Source: an uncultured Maricaulis sp.
GTDB lineage: Bacteria; Pseudomonadota; Alphaproteobacteria; Caulobacterales; Maricaulaceae
Direction of reading: 5' to 3'
Length of the DNA: 64,000 bases
Assembly (NCBI RefSeq): GCF_947259345.1
Contig: NZ_CAMYLS010000028.1
Span: 41,663-105,662, forward strand
Each line of letters opens with the position of its first letter. Positions within the stretch are counted from its first letter, which is position 1. Of the stretch, positions 26,534 to 34,143 are shown piece by piece. The translations under genes and the position numbers were made by a program. The notes beneath the pieces were generated by a model, which saw only the letters and a program-made list of their open reading frames with translations, did not search any database and was not told where the DNA came from.

Positions 26534-27796
26534 ATGGAAGCCGAAGCCGCGCCGCTGTTCAGCAATGATGCCATTGTCATGGGCCTGTTGGCCGTCCTGC
26601 TCGGGGCGGTCTTCTGGACTTCCGGCCTGGACAACAAGCTGACCAAGGGCTTCTACCGGATCTTCCCGCCCCTTCTGCTGTGCTATTTCCTGCCTTCGCT
26701 TCTGAACCTCTTCAACATTGTCGACCCGGAAGCCTCGCAGACCTATTTCGTCGCCTCGCGCTATCTCCTGCCGGCGGCGCTGGTTCTCTTGACCATGTCG
26801 GCCGACCTGCCGGCGACCTTCAAGCTGGGACCCAAGGCGCTGATCATGTTCTTCACCGGCACGATCGGCGTGGTGATCGGTGGGCCGATCGCCCTCTTCA
26901 TCGCCAGCATCCTTTTCCCCGACCTGATCGGCGTGACCGGCCCGGATGCGGTCTGGCGCGGCATGGCGACGGTGGCCGGCACCTGGATCGGCGGCGGCGC
27001 CAACCAGGCGGCGATGTATGAATTCTTCGGTGTCGGCAACGAGGTCTATTCGGCCTGGATCGCGGTCGACATCATCGTCGCCAATATCTGGATGGCCTTC
27101 CTCCTGCTCGGCGTCGCCAATGCCAAGCGGATCGACAAGGCGCTCAAGGCCGATTCCAGCGCCGTCGATGCCCTGCGCGAGAAGGCCGAGGGCTTTGAAA
27201 AGACCAATGCCCGGATTCCCGAGCTGAAGGATTTGATGATCATCCTCGGCTTCGGGCTGGGGGCGATGGGCCTGTCGCACATTGTCGCGGATATCATGGG
27301 CCCGTGGATCGGCGCCAACTACCCGGGCCTGGCCGATCTGGGCCTCAATTCCGGTTTCTTCTGGTTGATGCTGTCGGCCACCATCATCGGGGTTGCCCTG
27401 TCCTTCACAAAGGCCAGGCAGCTCACCGGCGTCGGTTCGATGAAAGTCGGCTCGGTCTTCATTTACGTCCTGGTCGCGACGATCGGGATGCGGATGGATA
27501 TCACCGCGATCTTCCGCAACACGGAATTTTTCCTGATCGGCCTCATCTGGATGCTGGTCCATGTCGGCCTGTTGCTACTGGTCGCCTGGCTGATCAAGGC
27601 GCCGACCTTTTTCATCGCGGTCGGCTCGAAGGCCAATATCGGCGGCGCCGCCTCGGCGCCGGTCGTGGCGGCTGCCTTCCACCCGTCACTGGCCCCGGTG
27701 GGCGTCCTGCTGGCCGTGGTCGGCTACATCGTCGGGACCTGGGCTGCCATGATGACCGGCTACATCATGATGTTCATGATGGGGGCGTCCATTTAG
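26534..27796 (+). CDS. DUF819 family integral membrane protein
   Basis: 420 residues from the ATG at 26534; the longer frame begins inside the preceding peptidase. About ten to eleven hydrophobic segments cover most of the length. Landmarks of the DUF819 (YjcL-like) family are FPPLLLCYFLPSLLN (about 38-52), GTWIGGGANQAA (about 153-164) and the near-C-terminal KANIGGAASAPVVAAA. The two Gly/Asn/Ala-rich loops suggest an inverted-repeat transporter fold. The function of the family is not established. It follows the last M13 gene after a terminator. A role in importing peptidase products would be speculation. Confidence 0.85.
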   Translation: MEAEAAPLFSNDAIVMGLLAVLLGAVFWTSGLDNKLTKGFYRIFPPLLLCYFLPSLLNLFNIVDPEASQTYFVASRYLLPAALVLLTMSADLPATFKLGPKALIMFFTGTIGVVIGGPIALFIASILFPDLIGVTGPDAVWRGMATVAGTWIGGGANQAAMYEFFGVGNEVYSAWIAVDIIVANIWMAFLLLGVANAKRIDKALKADSSAVDALREKAEGFEKTNARIPELKDLMIILGFGLGAMGLSHIVADIMGPWIGANYPGLADLGLNSGFFWLMLSATIIGVALSFTKARQLTGVGSMKVGSVFIYVLVATIGMRMDITAIFRNTEFFLIGLIWMLVHVGLLLLVAWLIKAPTFFIAVGSKANIGGAASAPVVAAAFHPSLAPVGVLLAVVGYIVGTWAAMMTGYIMMFMMGASI

Positions 27797-27955
27797 CGTG
27801 GAGAACGAAGTGGATGGCCCGCTTTTCGCCTGAGAGTTGAAAGTGACCGCAAAGACGGATTATTTCTTAACGATACCCCTCGCTTCCGTTAACGTTGGTT
27901 AATCAGGGCGAGTCTGCAGGGCGCGTCCTCCGACAATTCCAAGGGGGGATTCAGG

Positions 27956-28942
27956 ATGAAAAAGCAACTCTTGTGCGCCAGTGCCGTCGCACTGCTTACA
28001 GCCACCGCCGCGCATGCGGGTGACCAGGAATGGTTCCCGCCGGACCCGCCCGCGACCGCGGCGACCGGTGAATGTTATGCGCGCGTTCGCATCGCGCCGG
28101 AATACGATACCTATTCCGAGCAGATCACCACGCAGGACTCCTATGAGCGCTACGATGTGGCGCCGCCGCGCCTGCGCGAGGAGTACCGCGAATACATCTC
28201 GCGTGAAGCCGGCATGCGCTACATTGTGCACGAGCCCGTCTACGAGACGGTGACCGAGACCGTCCAGATCCGCCCGGCCTATGTCGAGTATGAAGTCGTA
28301 CCCGCCGTCCATGACACGGTGACCGAAACCATCCTCGTACGTGAACCGCGCATGGTCTGGCGTCGCGGCTATGTGCCGGGCGCGTCGATGACGCGCTTCG
28401 ACAGCGAGACCGGTGAAGTCTGGTGCCTGGTTGAAGAGGCCGGCGAATACCAGACCGTGACCCGCAATATCGTGGTCCAGCCAGCCAATATCCGCGAGAT
28501 CAGCCATCCGGCGGAATACGCCCAGATCACACGCGATGTGCTGGTCCAGGAAGCCCGCATCGAGGAAATCCCGATCGCCGAGGAACGCGACACCTATCGC
28601 ATCCAGGTCGTCGATCAGCACGCCACGGTCGACAGCCATGTCATTCCGGTCGAGACGCAGACCGTGACCCGCTACTCGCTGCGCTCGGAAGAGCGTTGGG
28701 AATGGCGTCTGGTGGATTGCGAGGAGATCAATCTGCCGGGCCACAACCCGCCGACCAGCACGGAAATCCCGCCGGTCGCCTCGCGTCAGTCCGCGCCGTC
28801 GAGCCAGGGCAATACCTATCTCTACGGGACCGACATGTCGGCCGACTCCAATACCTATTCCGAGGAAGTGCCGGTCGCCCAGGCGTCGTACAGCCACTCA
28901 TCCTCGCGCAGCACGCGCCGCAGCACGCGTCGCAATCGCTAG
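27956..28942 (+). CDS. Exported repeat protein with Tyr-x-Thr-Val-Thr repeats, function unknown
   Basis: 328 residues. The signal peptide is about residues 1-21 (cleavage after AAHA). The mature protein carries degenerate beta-rich repeats of about 22-24 residues built on Y-x-T-V-T-x-x-I/V-x-V-x-x-A: VYETVTETVQIRPAY, VHDTVTETILVREP, EYQTVTRNIVVQPAN and EYAQITRDVLVQEAR. Three cysteines lie in GECYARV, EVWCLVEE and LVDCEEI. The tail is Ser/Arg-rich and basic. GGGGGGAT stands before the ATG. I recall similar repeats in exported proteins of marine alphaproteobacteria, sometimes fused to OmpA or peptidoglycan-binding domains, but no such domain is present here. Upstream, 27797-27955 holds TTAA-rich sequence and no gene. 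Confidence 0.75.
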   Translation: MKKQLLCASAVALLTATAAHAGDQEWFPPDPPATAATGECYARVRIAPEYDTYSEQITTQDSYERYDVAPPRLREEYREYISREAGMRYIVHEPVYETVTETVQIRPAYVEYEVVPAVHDTVTETILVREPRMVWRRGYVPGASMTRFDSETGEVWCLVEEAGEYQTVTRNIVVQPANIREISHPAEYAQITRDVLVQEARIEEIPIAEERDTYRIQVVDQHATVDSHVIPVETQTVTRYSLRSEERWEWRLVDCEEINLPGHNPPTSTEIPPVASRQSAPSSQGNTYLYGTDMSADSNTYSEEVPVAQASYSHSSSRSTRRSTRRNR

Positions 28943-28982
28943 CAGGCAAGCTGGACAGCGGGCTCAGCCCCGCCACAATGAA

Positions 28983-29009
28983 ACGGCGCGGAGCAATCCG
29001 CGCCGTTTT
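28983..29009 (+). terminator. Rho-independent terminator after the repeat protein gene
   Basis: A 10-bp stem ACGGCGCGGA / TCCGCGCCGT with loop GCAA, followed by a T run. Confidence 0.9.
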
Positions 29010-29036
29010 CTTGTGTGCGCCAACCGGGGAGAGCGC

Positions 29037-29636
29037 GTGTCTGATTTCATGATTGGCTATGGCAGCCTGCTCAGCAGCTATAGCCGCCGCACCTATTCCG
29101 GGATCGAGACGCCGGTCCGTCCGATTGTCGCCACGGGCTGGCGACGCGGCTGGACGGTTCGCTATGGCGACGAGGCCGCCACCTATGCCGGCGTGCGCCA
29201 TGCGGCGGGCCACCACCTGCACGCAGCCCTGGTCCCGACCGAGATCACGCCGGAGCTGCGCCACCGGGAACGGGGCTATGTCTTCACCGAAGTCGACCCC
29301 GCCAGCGTTTATCCCGATGACGCGGATGATACGCCCCTCCCCCCCGGTCGCTACTGGATCGTGGTCAATCGCTCACAAGTCCGCGCGGATGCCGACCACC
29401 CCATCCCGCAGACCTATGTCGACACCTGCCTGTCCGGTTGTCTGGAAACTGGCGGCGAGGCCCGCGCGCGAGCTTTTATCCAGGCGACGGAGTTATGGGA
29501 TTCACCGTGGATCGATGATCGCGACCGCGCCAACCCGCTCTATCCACGCCGGACGCCGCTCTCGCACGACGACCGCGCGCGGGTGGATGCGTTGCTGGAC
29601 GGCTGCGGCGTCTTGAAATACCGGCGCCCGGCTTGA
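29037..29636 (+). CDS. Gamma-glutamylcyclotransferase-fold protein
   Basis: 199 residues from a GTG at 29037 (VSDFMIGYGSLL), with GGGGAG upstream; an ATG four codons later is the alternative. The opening strand followed by GYGSLL is the substrate-binding signature of the GGCT/AIG2 fold. A glutamate in HRERGYVFTEVD occupies the place of the usual catalytic Glu (E-x-Y pattern). The C-terminal half (DRANPLYPRRTPLS) is longer than in the minimal fold. Family enzymes cyclise gamma-glutamyl groups to 5-oxoproline; the substrate here is unknown. It is convergent with the class V PLP gene, whose stop is 6 bases away. Confidence 0.75.
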   Translation: MSDFMIGYGSLLSSYSRRTYSGIETPVRPIVATGWRRGWTVRYGDEAATYAGVRHAAGHHLHAALVPTEITPELRHRERGYVFTEVDPASVYPDDADDTPLPPGRYWIVVNRSQVRADADHPIPQTYVDTCLSGCLETGGEARARAFIQATELWDSPWIDDRDRANPLYPRRTPLSHDDRARVDALLDGCGVLKYRRPA

Positions 29637-29642
29637 CCTGGA

Positions 29643-31289
29643 TCAGGCATTGACGAGGCGAACATCGCGCGGATCCAGGTGCGCCTCACGAAAGACCCGA
29701 ACCATGTCCCGCGCGGCCCGGAAAGGCGCGTTGAAGCGGTCCTCGGGATCTGCCTCTGGCATGTCGGCCTCAACCGGGCAGGCCTGCCCGGCAGGCTGAA
29801 GCAAGCTGGCCGGCCAGACGGGCTGGGCGTCAACCGGGTCGCCAGCCCATTTCCAGGCCCCGGTGCGGGCATCATGGTCATAAAAGCCGGCGAACAATTC
29901 CGCATGTTCGGCCAGGAAACAGACCGCATCGATCAGATAATTGATCTCGGCCTCCGACATCACCCAATGCAGGCTGACCCGACACCAGCCCGGGCGCGCG
30001 CCGACATCACCCGCCAGAACGCGGGAGCGGATCGACTGGGTGGTGGCGTCATCAATGCCCAGAAGGTGATGACCATAGGGCCCGGCGCAGGAACAGCCGG
30101 CGCGCGACTGGATGCCGAACAGGTCATTGAGCAGCAAGGTGACCAACCGCGGTTCGATCACGTCACCGGCCTCGGTACGCAGATTGAACGCGACGATTCC
30201 AAGGCGTGACTCCGGCAGTTGTGGGCCGAGCACATCGATCCGTGAATGGTCGCACCAGCGCATGAATGCCGCGTCGAGCGCGGCATGCTCTCGCTCCACA
30301 ATCGCTTCAGAGCCAATCTCGGCCTGTATCTGCAGCGCCAGGGCTGCGCGTACCAGCTGCGGCAGGCCCGGCGTCCCGGCCCGTTCGCGCGCTTCAATGC
30401 CGTCCAGGAAATCATGTCCGTCCTGCCAGACATAACGCACCGTTCCACCGGCACTCTGGGTCGGCGGCAAGTCGCGGCGATAGAGGCGCTCATTGAAGAC
30501 GAGAATTCCGCAGGCGCCGGGGCCGCCAAGGAATTTGTGCGGCGAGAAATAGACCGCATCAATCGACGCGTCCGGATCCAGCTCCGGGTGCATGTCGATG
30601 CGCTGATAGGGCGCGCTGGCCGCGCAATCGAGACAGAGGATGGCATCATGGGCGTGCAGGCAGTGCGCCAGCCCGGCTATGTCCGTTCGCACACCGGTGA
30701 CATTCGACGCCGCCGAGAAGGCCCCGATCTTGCGCCAGCCGTCAAAGCGCGGATCGGTCAGCGCCGCTTCCAGCGCCGCCATATCGATCCCGCCGGCCGG
30801 ATCAAGCCCGATTGTGACGACTTCGGCCAGGCTGTCCCGCCAGCTCAGCTCATTGGAGTGATGTTCATAAGGACCAACGAAGACGACCGTCTTCACGGCC
30901 GGGCCTGCGCCAACACCGAGGGCGTCGCGGCTGGCGGGCGCCACGGCCAGGCCCAGGATCTCCTGCAATTTGTGGATCGCACCGGTCGCACCGGCTGCAC
31001 AGGGCAAAAGGCAGTCATCAGAAGCGGCATTGACCGCTTTGCGGATCACCATCTCGGCCTCACGCATCCAGCGATTGCTGGCCCGGCCGGTCGCACTGTC
31101 CTCGCTGTGCGGATTGGCATAATCCGCCATCAGGCGTTCAATCTGGCGCTCGACCTGGGTGAGCGCCCGACCGGACGCAGTGTAATCGGCATAAAGAAAG
31201 GGCTTCAGGCCAAAAGGCGTCGCCAGCATCCGGTCAGCGCCGATCAGCCCATTGCGGATAGCGGCAAGACGGTCGGACGATTTGGACAT
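29643..31289 (-). CDS. Class V aminotransferase / cysteine-desulfurase-like PLP enzyme with C-terminal extension
   Basis: 548 residues, longer than the usual 400 or so. The PLP site is K252 in YFSPHKFLGGPG, with the aspartate in ILCLDCAAS (D221). A loop RAGCSCAGPYGHHL (397-410) resembles the catalytic-cysteine loop of SufS/CsdA-type desulfurases. The N-terminal DYTASGRAL is the usual class V opening. Residues from about 460 on are an extra C-terminal region without an obvious domain. It could be a desulfurase, a selenocysteine-lyase-like enzyme or an aminotransferase. It is divergent from an Lrp/AsnC gene, which suggests amino-acid-responsive control. No Suf or Isc genes are adjacent. Confidence 0.82.
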   Translation of the reverse strand: MSKSSDRLAAIRNGLIGADRMLATPFGLKPFLYADYTASGRALTQVERQIERLMADYANPHSEDSATGRASNRWMREAEMVIRKAVNAASDDCLLPCAAGATGAIHKLQEILGLAVAPASRDALGVGAGPAVKTVVFVGPYEHHSNELSWRDSLAEVVTIGLDPAGGIDMAALEAALTDPRFDGWRKIGAFSAASNVTGVRTDIAGLAHCLHAHDAILCLDCAASAPYQRIDMHPELDPDASIDAVYFSPHKFLGGPGACGILVFNERLYRRDLPPTQSAGGTVRYVWQDGHDFLDGIEARERAGTPGLPQLVRAALALQIQAEIGSEAIVEREHAALDAAFMRWCDHSRIDVLGPQLPESRLGIVAFNLRTEAGDVIEPRLVTLLLNDLFGIQSRAGCSCAGPYGHHLLGIDDATTQSIRSRVLAGDVGARPGWCRVSLHWVMSEAEINYLIDAVCFLAEHAELFAGFYDHDARTGAWKWAGDPVDAQPVWPASLLQPAGQACPVEADMPEADPEDRFNAPFRAARDMVRVFREAHLDPRDVRLVNA

Positions 31290-31334
31290 GCGAGCCTCCG
31301 GCAGTTGAGGCGCTATAAAAACATCGTCCTGTGA

Positions 31335-31389
31335 GATATTTTCACCAATATCCGACCGTGATACAGATAGGCGTTAGTGATTTTCACCA
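31335..31389. promoter_or_regulatory. Candidate Lrp/AsnC operator region
   Basis: An inverted repeat GATATT-N6-AATATC (31335-31352) overlaps the first of two exact direct repeats ATTTTCACCA (31338-31347 and 31380-31389), which are 42 bases apart, four helical turns. The region lies between the divergent PLP enzyme and Lrp genes, the second copy being 15 bases before the regulator's start codon. Confidence 0.45.
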
Positions 31390-31404
31390 TTCAGGATCAA
31401 AAAT

Positions 31405-31860
31405 ATGGTGTTCGACGACCATGATCGCCGCCTGCTTCGGGCCGTCCAGAAGGATTCCGACCGGACGGTGCAGGAATTGGCTGACCTGATCGGGCTGAGC
31501 GCGACCCCGACCGCCCGGCGCCTGAAGCGGCTCGCAGAAGCGGGCGTCATTCGCAAGCATGTTGCCTTGCTGGACCCGGAAGCGCTTGACCTCCAGGCGA
31601 CCCTTTTCGTCACCGTGCGCACCAGCCATCATGACGCGGCCTGGCTGAAACGATTTGCCGAAGGCGTGGCGCGCATGCCCGAAGTGGTCGAGTTTTATCG
31701 GCTGAGCGGGGATATCGATTATCTGATCAAGCTGTGCCTGCCGGATGTGCGCGCCTATGACGAGGCCTACAAGAAACTGATCGCGATTGCGCCCCTGTCC
31801 GATGTCAGTGCCAGTTTCGCCATGGAGGCGATCAAGAACACCACCGAATTGCCGGTCTGA
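31405..31860 (+). CDS. Lrp/AsnC family transcriptional regulator
   Basis: 151 residues. The N-terminal helix-turn-helix (about 4-60) contains VQELADLIGLSATPTARRL. The C-terminal RAM (ligand-binding, ferredoxin-like) domain runs about 67-145 with EFYRLSGDIDYLIKL, the expected effector-pocket segment. Members form octamers that bind amino acids. It is divergent from the class V PLP gene, its most likely target. AGGA precedes the ATG. Confidence 0.92.
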   Translation: MVFDDHDRRLLRAVQKDSDRTVQELADLIGLSATPTARRLKRLAEAGVIRKHVALLDPEALDLQATLFVTVRTSHHDAAWLKRFAEGVARMPEVVEFYRLSGDIDYLIKLCLPDVRAYDEAYKKLIAIAPLSDVSASFAMEAIKNTTELPV

Positions 31861-31948
31861 CGCAAAACTTCACCTCCACCCTTGCACGACCCGGCGTGGT
31901 CCTTGAAGCTGCCCCCTTTCCTGCCAGATGCCCGAATGATGAGACGCC

Positions 31949-33268
31949 ATGTCCACGCAAATGCCCACACCGTCCGGCACTGACAGCTATCGCAATGTCG
32001 CGGCCATCGTCATCGCGTTGGCCATCCTGCAGACCGCGACCGGCGCGCTCTCGGTTGTCGGCCCGCTCACTCTGGTGTCGCAAGGTGCCGGACCGCTCAA
32101 GATCGGCGCCATCGTCTCGTCCTATGCGCTGGGCTTTTTGCTCGGCGCACGCCTTGCCCCGCGCGAGATCATGCAGATCGGTCATATCCGGGCGATCGCC
32201 GGTTTTGCCGCAGCCGCGTCGCTGGGTGCCGCGGCGCTCTATGTCAGCGGCGCCATGGCCTGGTGGATGCTGATCCAGTTCATCATCGGTGTGTCGGTCG
32301 CCGGCTTCCTGGCCTCCGGTGAGAGCTGGATCGCCGATGCCGCCCCCAGCCAGAGTCGCGGCGCCATCCTCGGCTTCTACCTGGTCACCTCGAAGCTTGG
32401 CTTCATGGCCGGCCCCTTCCTCGTCGCCGGCGCCCCGGCGGGGACGGCAACAGGTTTCCTGATCGTCGCCGCGCTGCTGACGGCCAGCCTCATCCCTGTC
32501 TGCGCTACCCGGCGCGCCGAGCCAGCAGCACCCACCACCCAGCCCTTCAGCCCGGTCAAGATCTGGAATTTTGCCCCCTCGGCGATCATCGCCGCCACGA
32601 TATCCGGCATGGTCTCCGGCGCCGTTCTGCAACTCTACGCCGTCTACATCCAGGACTTCGCCGCCGACAGCGTCACCCAGACCGCCGCCCTGTTCAATGC
32701 GGCGATGATCGGCGGTTCGGTGATTGCCACCTGGCCGGCCGGCATCCTGTCCGACCGGATTGATCGCCGCATGGTGATCGCCGGCCTGGCCCTGACGGCC
32801 GGGGCGGCAGCCCTGGTCCTGGCGCTGTTCACCGGCCTCCTCCCGCGCATCGGCATTTTCGCCGTCGCTGCGCTCTGGGGTGCCGGCGCCCTGTCCTATT
32901 ACGGCGTGGCCGTCGCCCATGCCGCCGATCGCGCTCCGGACGGGCAAGCGACCAGCACCATGTCCGGCATTCTGATGGTCTGGGCGCTCGGCTCCATGGC
33001 CGGGCCGCTGGTCGCCTCCGCGGTCATGAGCCTGACCGGCCCATCCGGCCTGTTCTTCTTTGCGGCCGTGGCCCTCTTCTCCCTGACCGGCCTGATGCTG
33101 ATCCGCCGTTCCGGCACGGCACCGGTCCGCGAGGAAGACAAGAGCGATTTCGAACCGACGGCCACCACTTCGGTCTCGGTCGTCGAATTGACCGACCATG
33201 CCGAAGAGGATGCCGACTGGTCTGAGAGCCAGGAAGCGGAATTCGAGGATGCGAGCTGGCGTGACTGA
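31949..33268 (+). CDS. MFS transporter (YcaD-like)
   Basis: 439 residues, with about 12 hydrophobic segments between residues 17 and 395 and a soluble acidic C-terminal tail (about 395-439). The loop between TM2 and TM3 carries GARLAPREIMQIGHIRAIA, a variant of the MFS signature. The ESWIADAAPSQSRGAILGFY segment around TM4-5 is typical of the YcaD/CynX-like group. The substrate is unknown. It lies 88 bases after the Lrp gene in the same direction and may be under its control. The ribosome site is weak. Confidence 0.85.
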   Translation: MSTQMPTPSGTDSYRNVAAIVIALAILQTATGALSVVGPLTLVSQGAGPLKIGAIVSSYALGFLLGARLAPREIMQIGHIRAIAGFAAAASLGAAALYVSGAMAWWMLIQFIIGVSVAGFLASGESWIADAAPSQSRGAILGFYLVTSKLGFMAGPFLVAGAPAGTATGFLIVAALLTASLIPVCATRRAEPAAPTTQPFSPVKIWNFAPSAIIAATISGMVSGAVLQLYAVYIQDFAADSVTQTAALFNAAMIGGSVIATWPAGILSDRIDRRMVIAGLALTAGAAALVLALFTGLLPRIGIFAVAALWGAGALSYYGVAVAHAADRAPDGQATSTMSGILMVWALGSMAGPLVASAVMSLTGPSGLFFFAAVALFSLTGLMLIRRSGTAPVREEDKSDFEPTATTSVSVVELTDHAEEDADWSESQEAEFEDASWRD

Positions 33269-33574
33269 CACGACGCCCGAGCGGGCCGACAAGAGTACAG
33301 CCTATATCCAACTGCGATTTGCACAATAATGCCGCTTTCAACGATTCTGCACTTTCAGTATTTGAAACTTCATTGAGGTGACACGCAGAAATCACAAGCA
33401 AATAAAATTGGAATTCACTTAAATATTTTTGATTTTCTACCGCAATTTATACAAGCGATATATTTTTATAACAGCCCCGGCACTTGATTCCGGCGCTGTG
33501 ATCACTATTCCTCTACCACGTTAATTTTTGGCGCCGGATGAACTGCGCCCGCAACAATGGAGACTTTCCGCTTG
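33269..33574. other. AT-rich intergenic stretch before the GATase1-like gene
   Basis: No gene is visible. The part from about 33340 to 33475 is markedly AT-rich compared with the surrounding GC-rich DNA. An 8-bp palindrome GTGATCAC lies at 33498-33505. I see no convincing promoter, RNA gene or repeat beyond this. Confidence 0.6.
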
Positions 33575-34060
33575 ATGAAACATGGTCACCGCCCCAGCCG
33601 CGTCGCGGCTTATGTCGCCGAGTCCGTCAATGTGCAGCAATTGCAAACCGCGACGGACGCCCTCGCCCGTCACAATCGCCGGGCCGTCCTCGTGTCCGGA
33701 CAGCAGTCGCTGCTGCGCGGCAAGAATGGCACTGCGGAGATCAATTTCGCCGTCGCGGAAACCGTCGCCGATATCGATGAGAGCGGGTATGATGCGCTCG
33801 TCCTGCTCGAGGACGCGGCCACGCAGTCCGAGAGCGCGACAGCCCTGTCCAAGCTCTTCGCCGACAAGGGCAAACCAGTGATCGCCCTGCGTGGAAGCGC
33901 GGCCATCGTCGCCGCCATGGCCGGAGCCGGACCCCAGTCCGACACCACCTCGGCGGCGCTCATCGACGGCCAGCTCTATGCCAGCGATGATGATGACAGT
34001 GACTGGAAAATCATCGACGCCGTTGCCGGACGCATGGCCCGCGAGGCGGTGCCAGCCTGA
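33575..34060 (+). CDS. GATase1/DJ-1-like protein lacking the nucleophile cysteine
   Basis: 161 residues from the ATG at 33575 (GGAG 12 bases upstream); an ATG at 33557 would add six residues. The pattern VAAYVAES, RAVLVSG, YDALVLLED, then FADKGKPVIALRGSAAIVAAM follows the DJ-1/PfpI and catalase-C-terminal fold: strand, nucleophile-elbow region and helix. At the elbow, where active members have A-x-C-H/G, this protein has LRGS, so the nucleophile is absent and catalysis of the usual kind is unlikely. An acidic loop (SDDDDSD) is near the C-terminus. There is no signal peptide. It stands alone after an AT-rich gap and ends at a strong terminator. Its function is unknown. Confidence 0.7.
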   Translation: MKHGHRPSRVAAYVAESVNVQQLQTATDALARHNRRAVLVSGQQSLLRGKNGTAEINFAVAETVADIDESGYDALVLLEDAATQSESATALSKLFADKGKPVIALRGSAAIVAAMAGAGPQSDTTSAALIDGQLYASDDDDSDWKIIDAVAGRMAREAVPA

Positions 34061-34085
34061 CCGGTCGAACGCTGTACAACATGAA

Positions 34086-34119
34086 AGAGGCCGGATGCAC
34101 GCATCCGGCCTCTTTTTTT
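34086..34119. terminator. Bidirectional Rho-independent terminator
   Basis: A long stem AGAGGCCGGATGC / GCATCCGGCCTCT is followed by seven T on the plus strand and has an A run on its left side, so it can serve both the GATase1-like gene and the convergent outer-membrane gene. Confidence 0.93.
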
Positions 34120-34143
34120 GGCGCGTGACAGGGATTGGTCCGG

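Noticed and set aside
31832..33292. 486-residue minus-strand frame opposite the MFS gene
   Set aside because: Shadow of the MFS coding sequence; Gly/Asp/Arg-rich with no start signal.
33485..33512. TTGATT-N16-TATTCC as a promoter for the DJ-1-like gene
   Set aside because: The -10 match is too poor to support without mapping.
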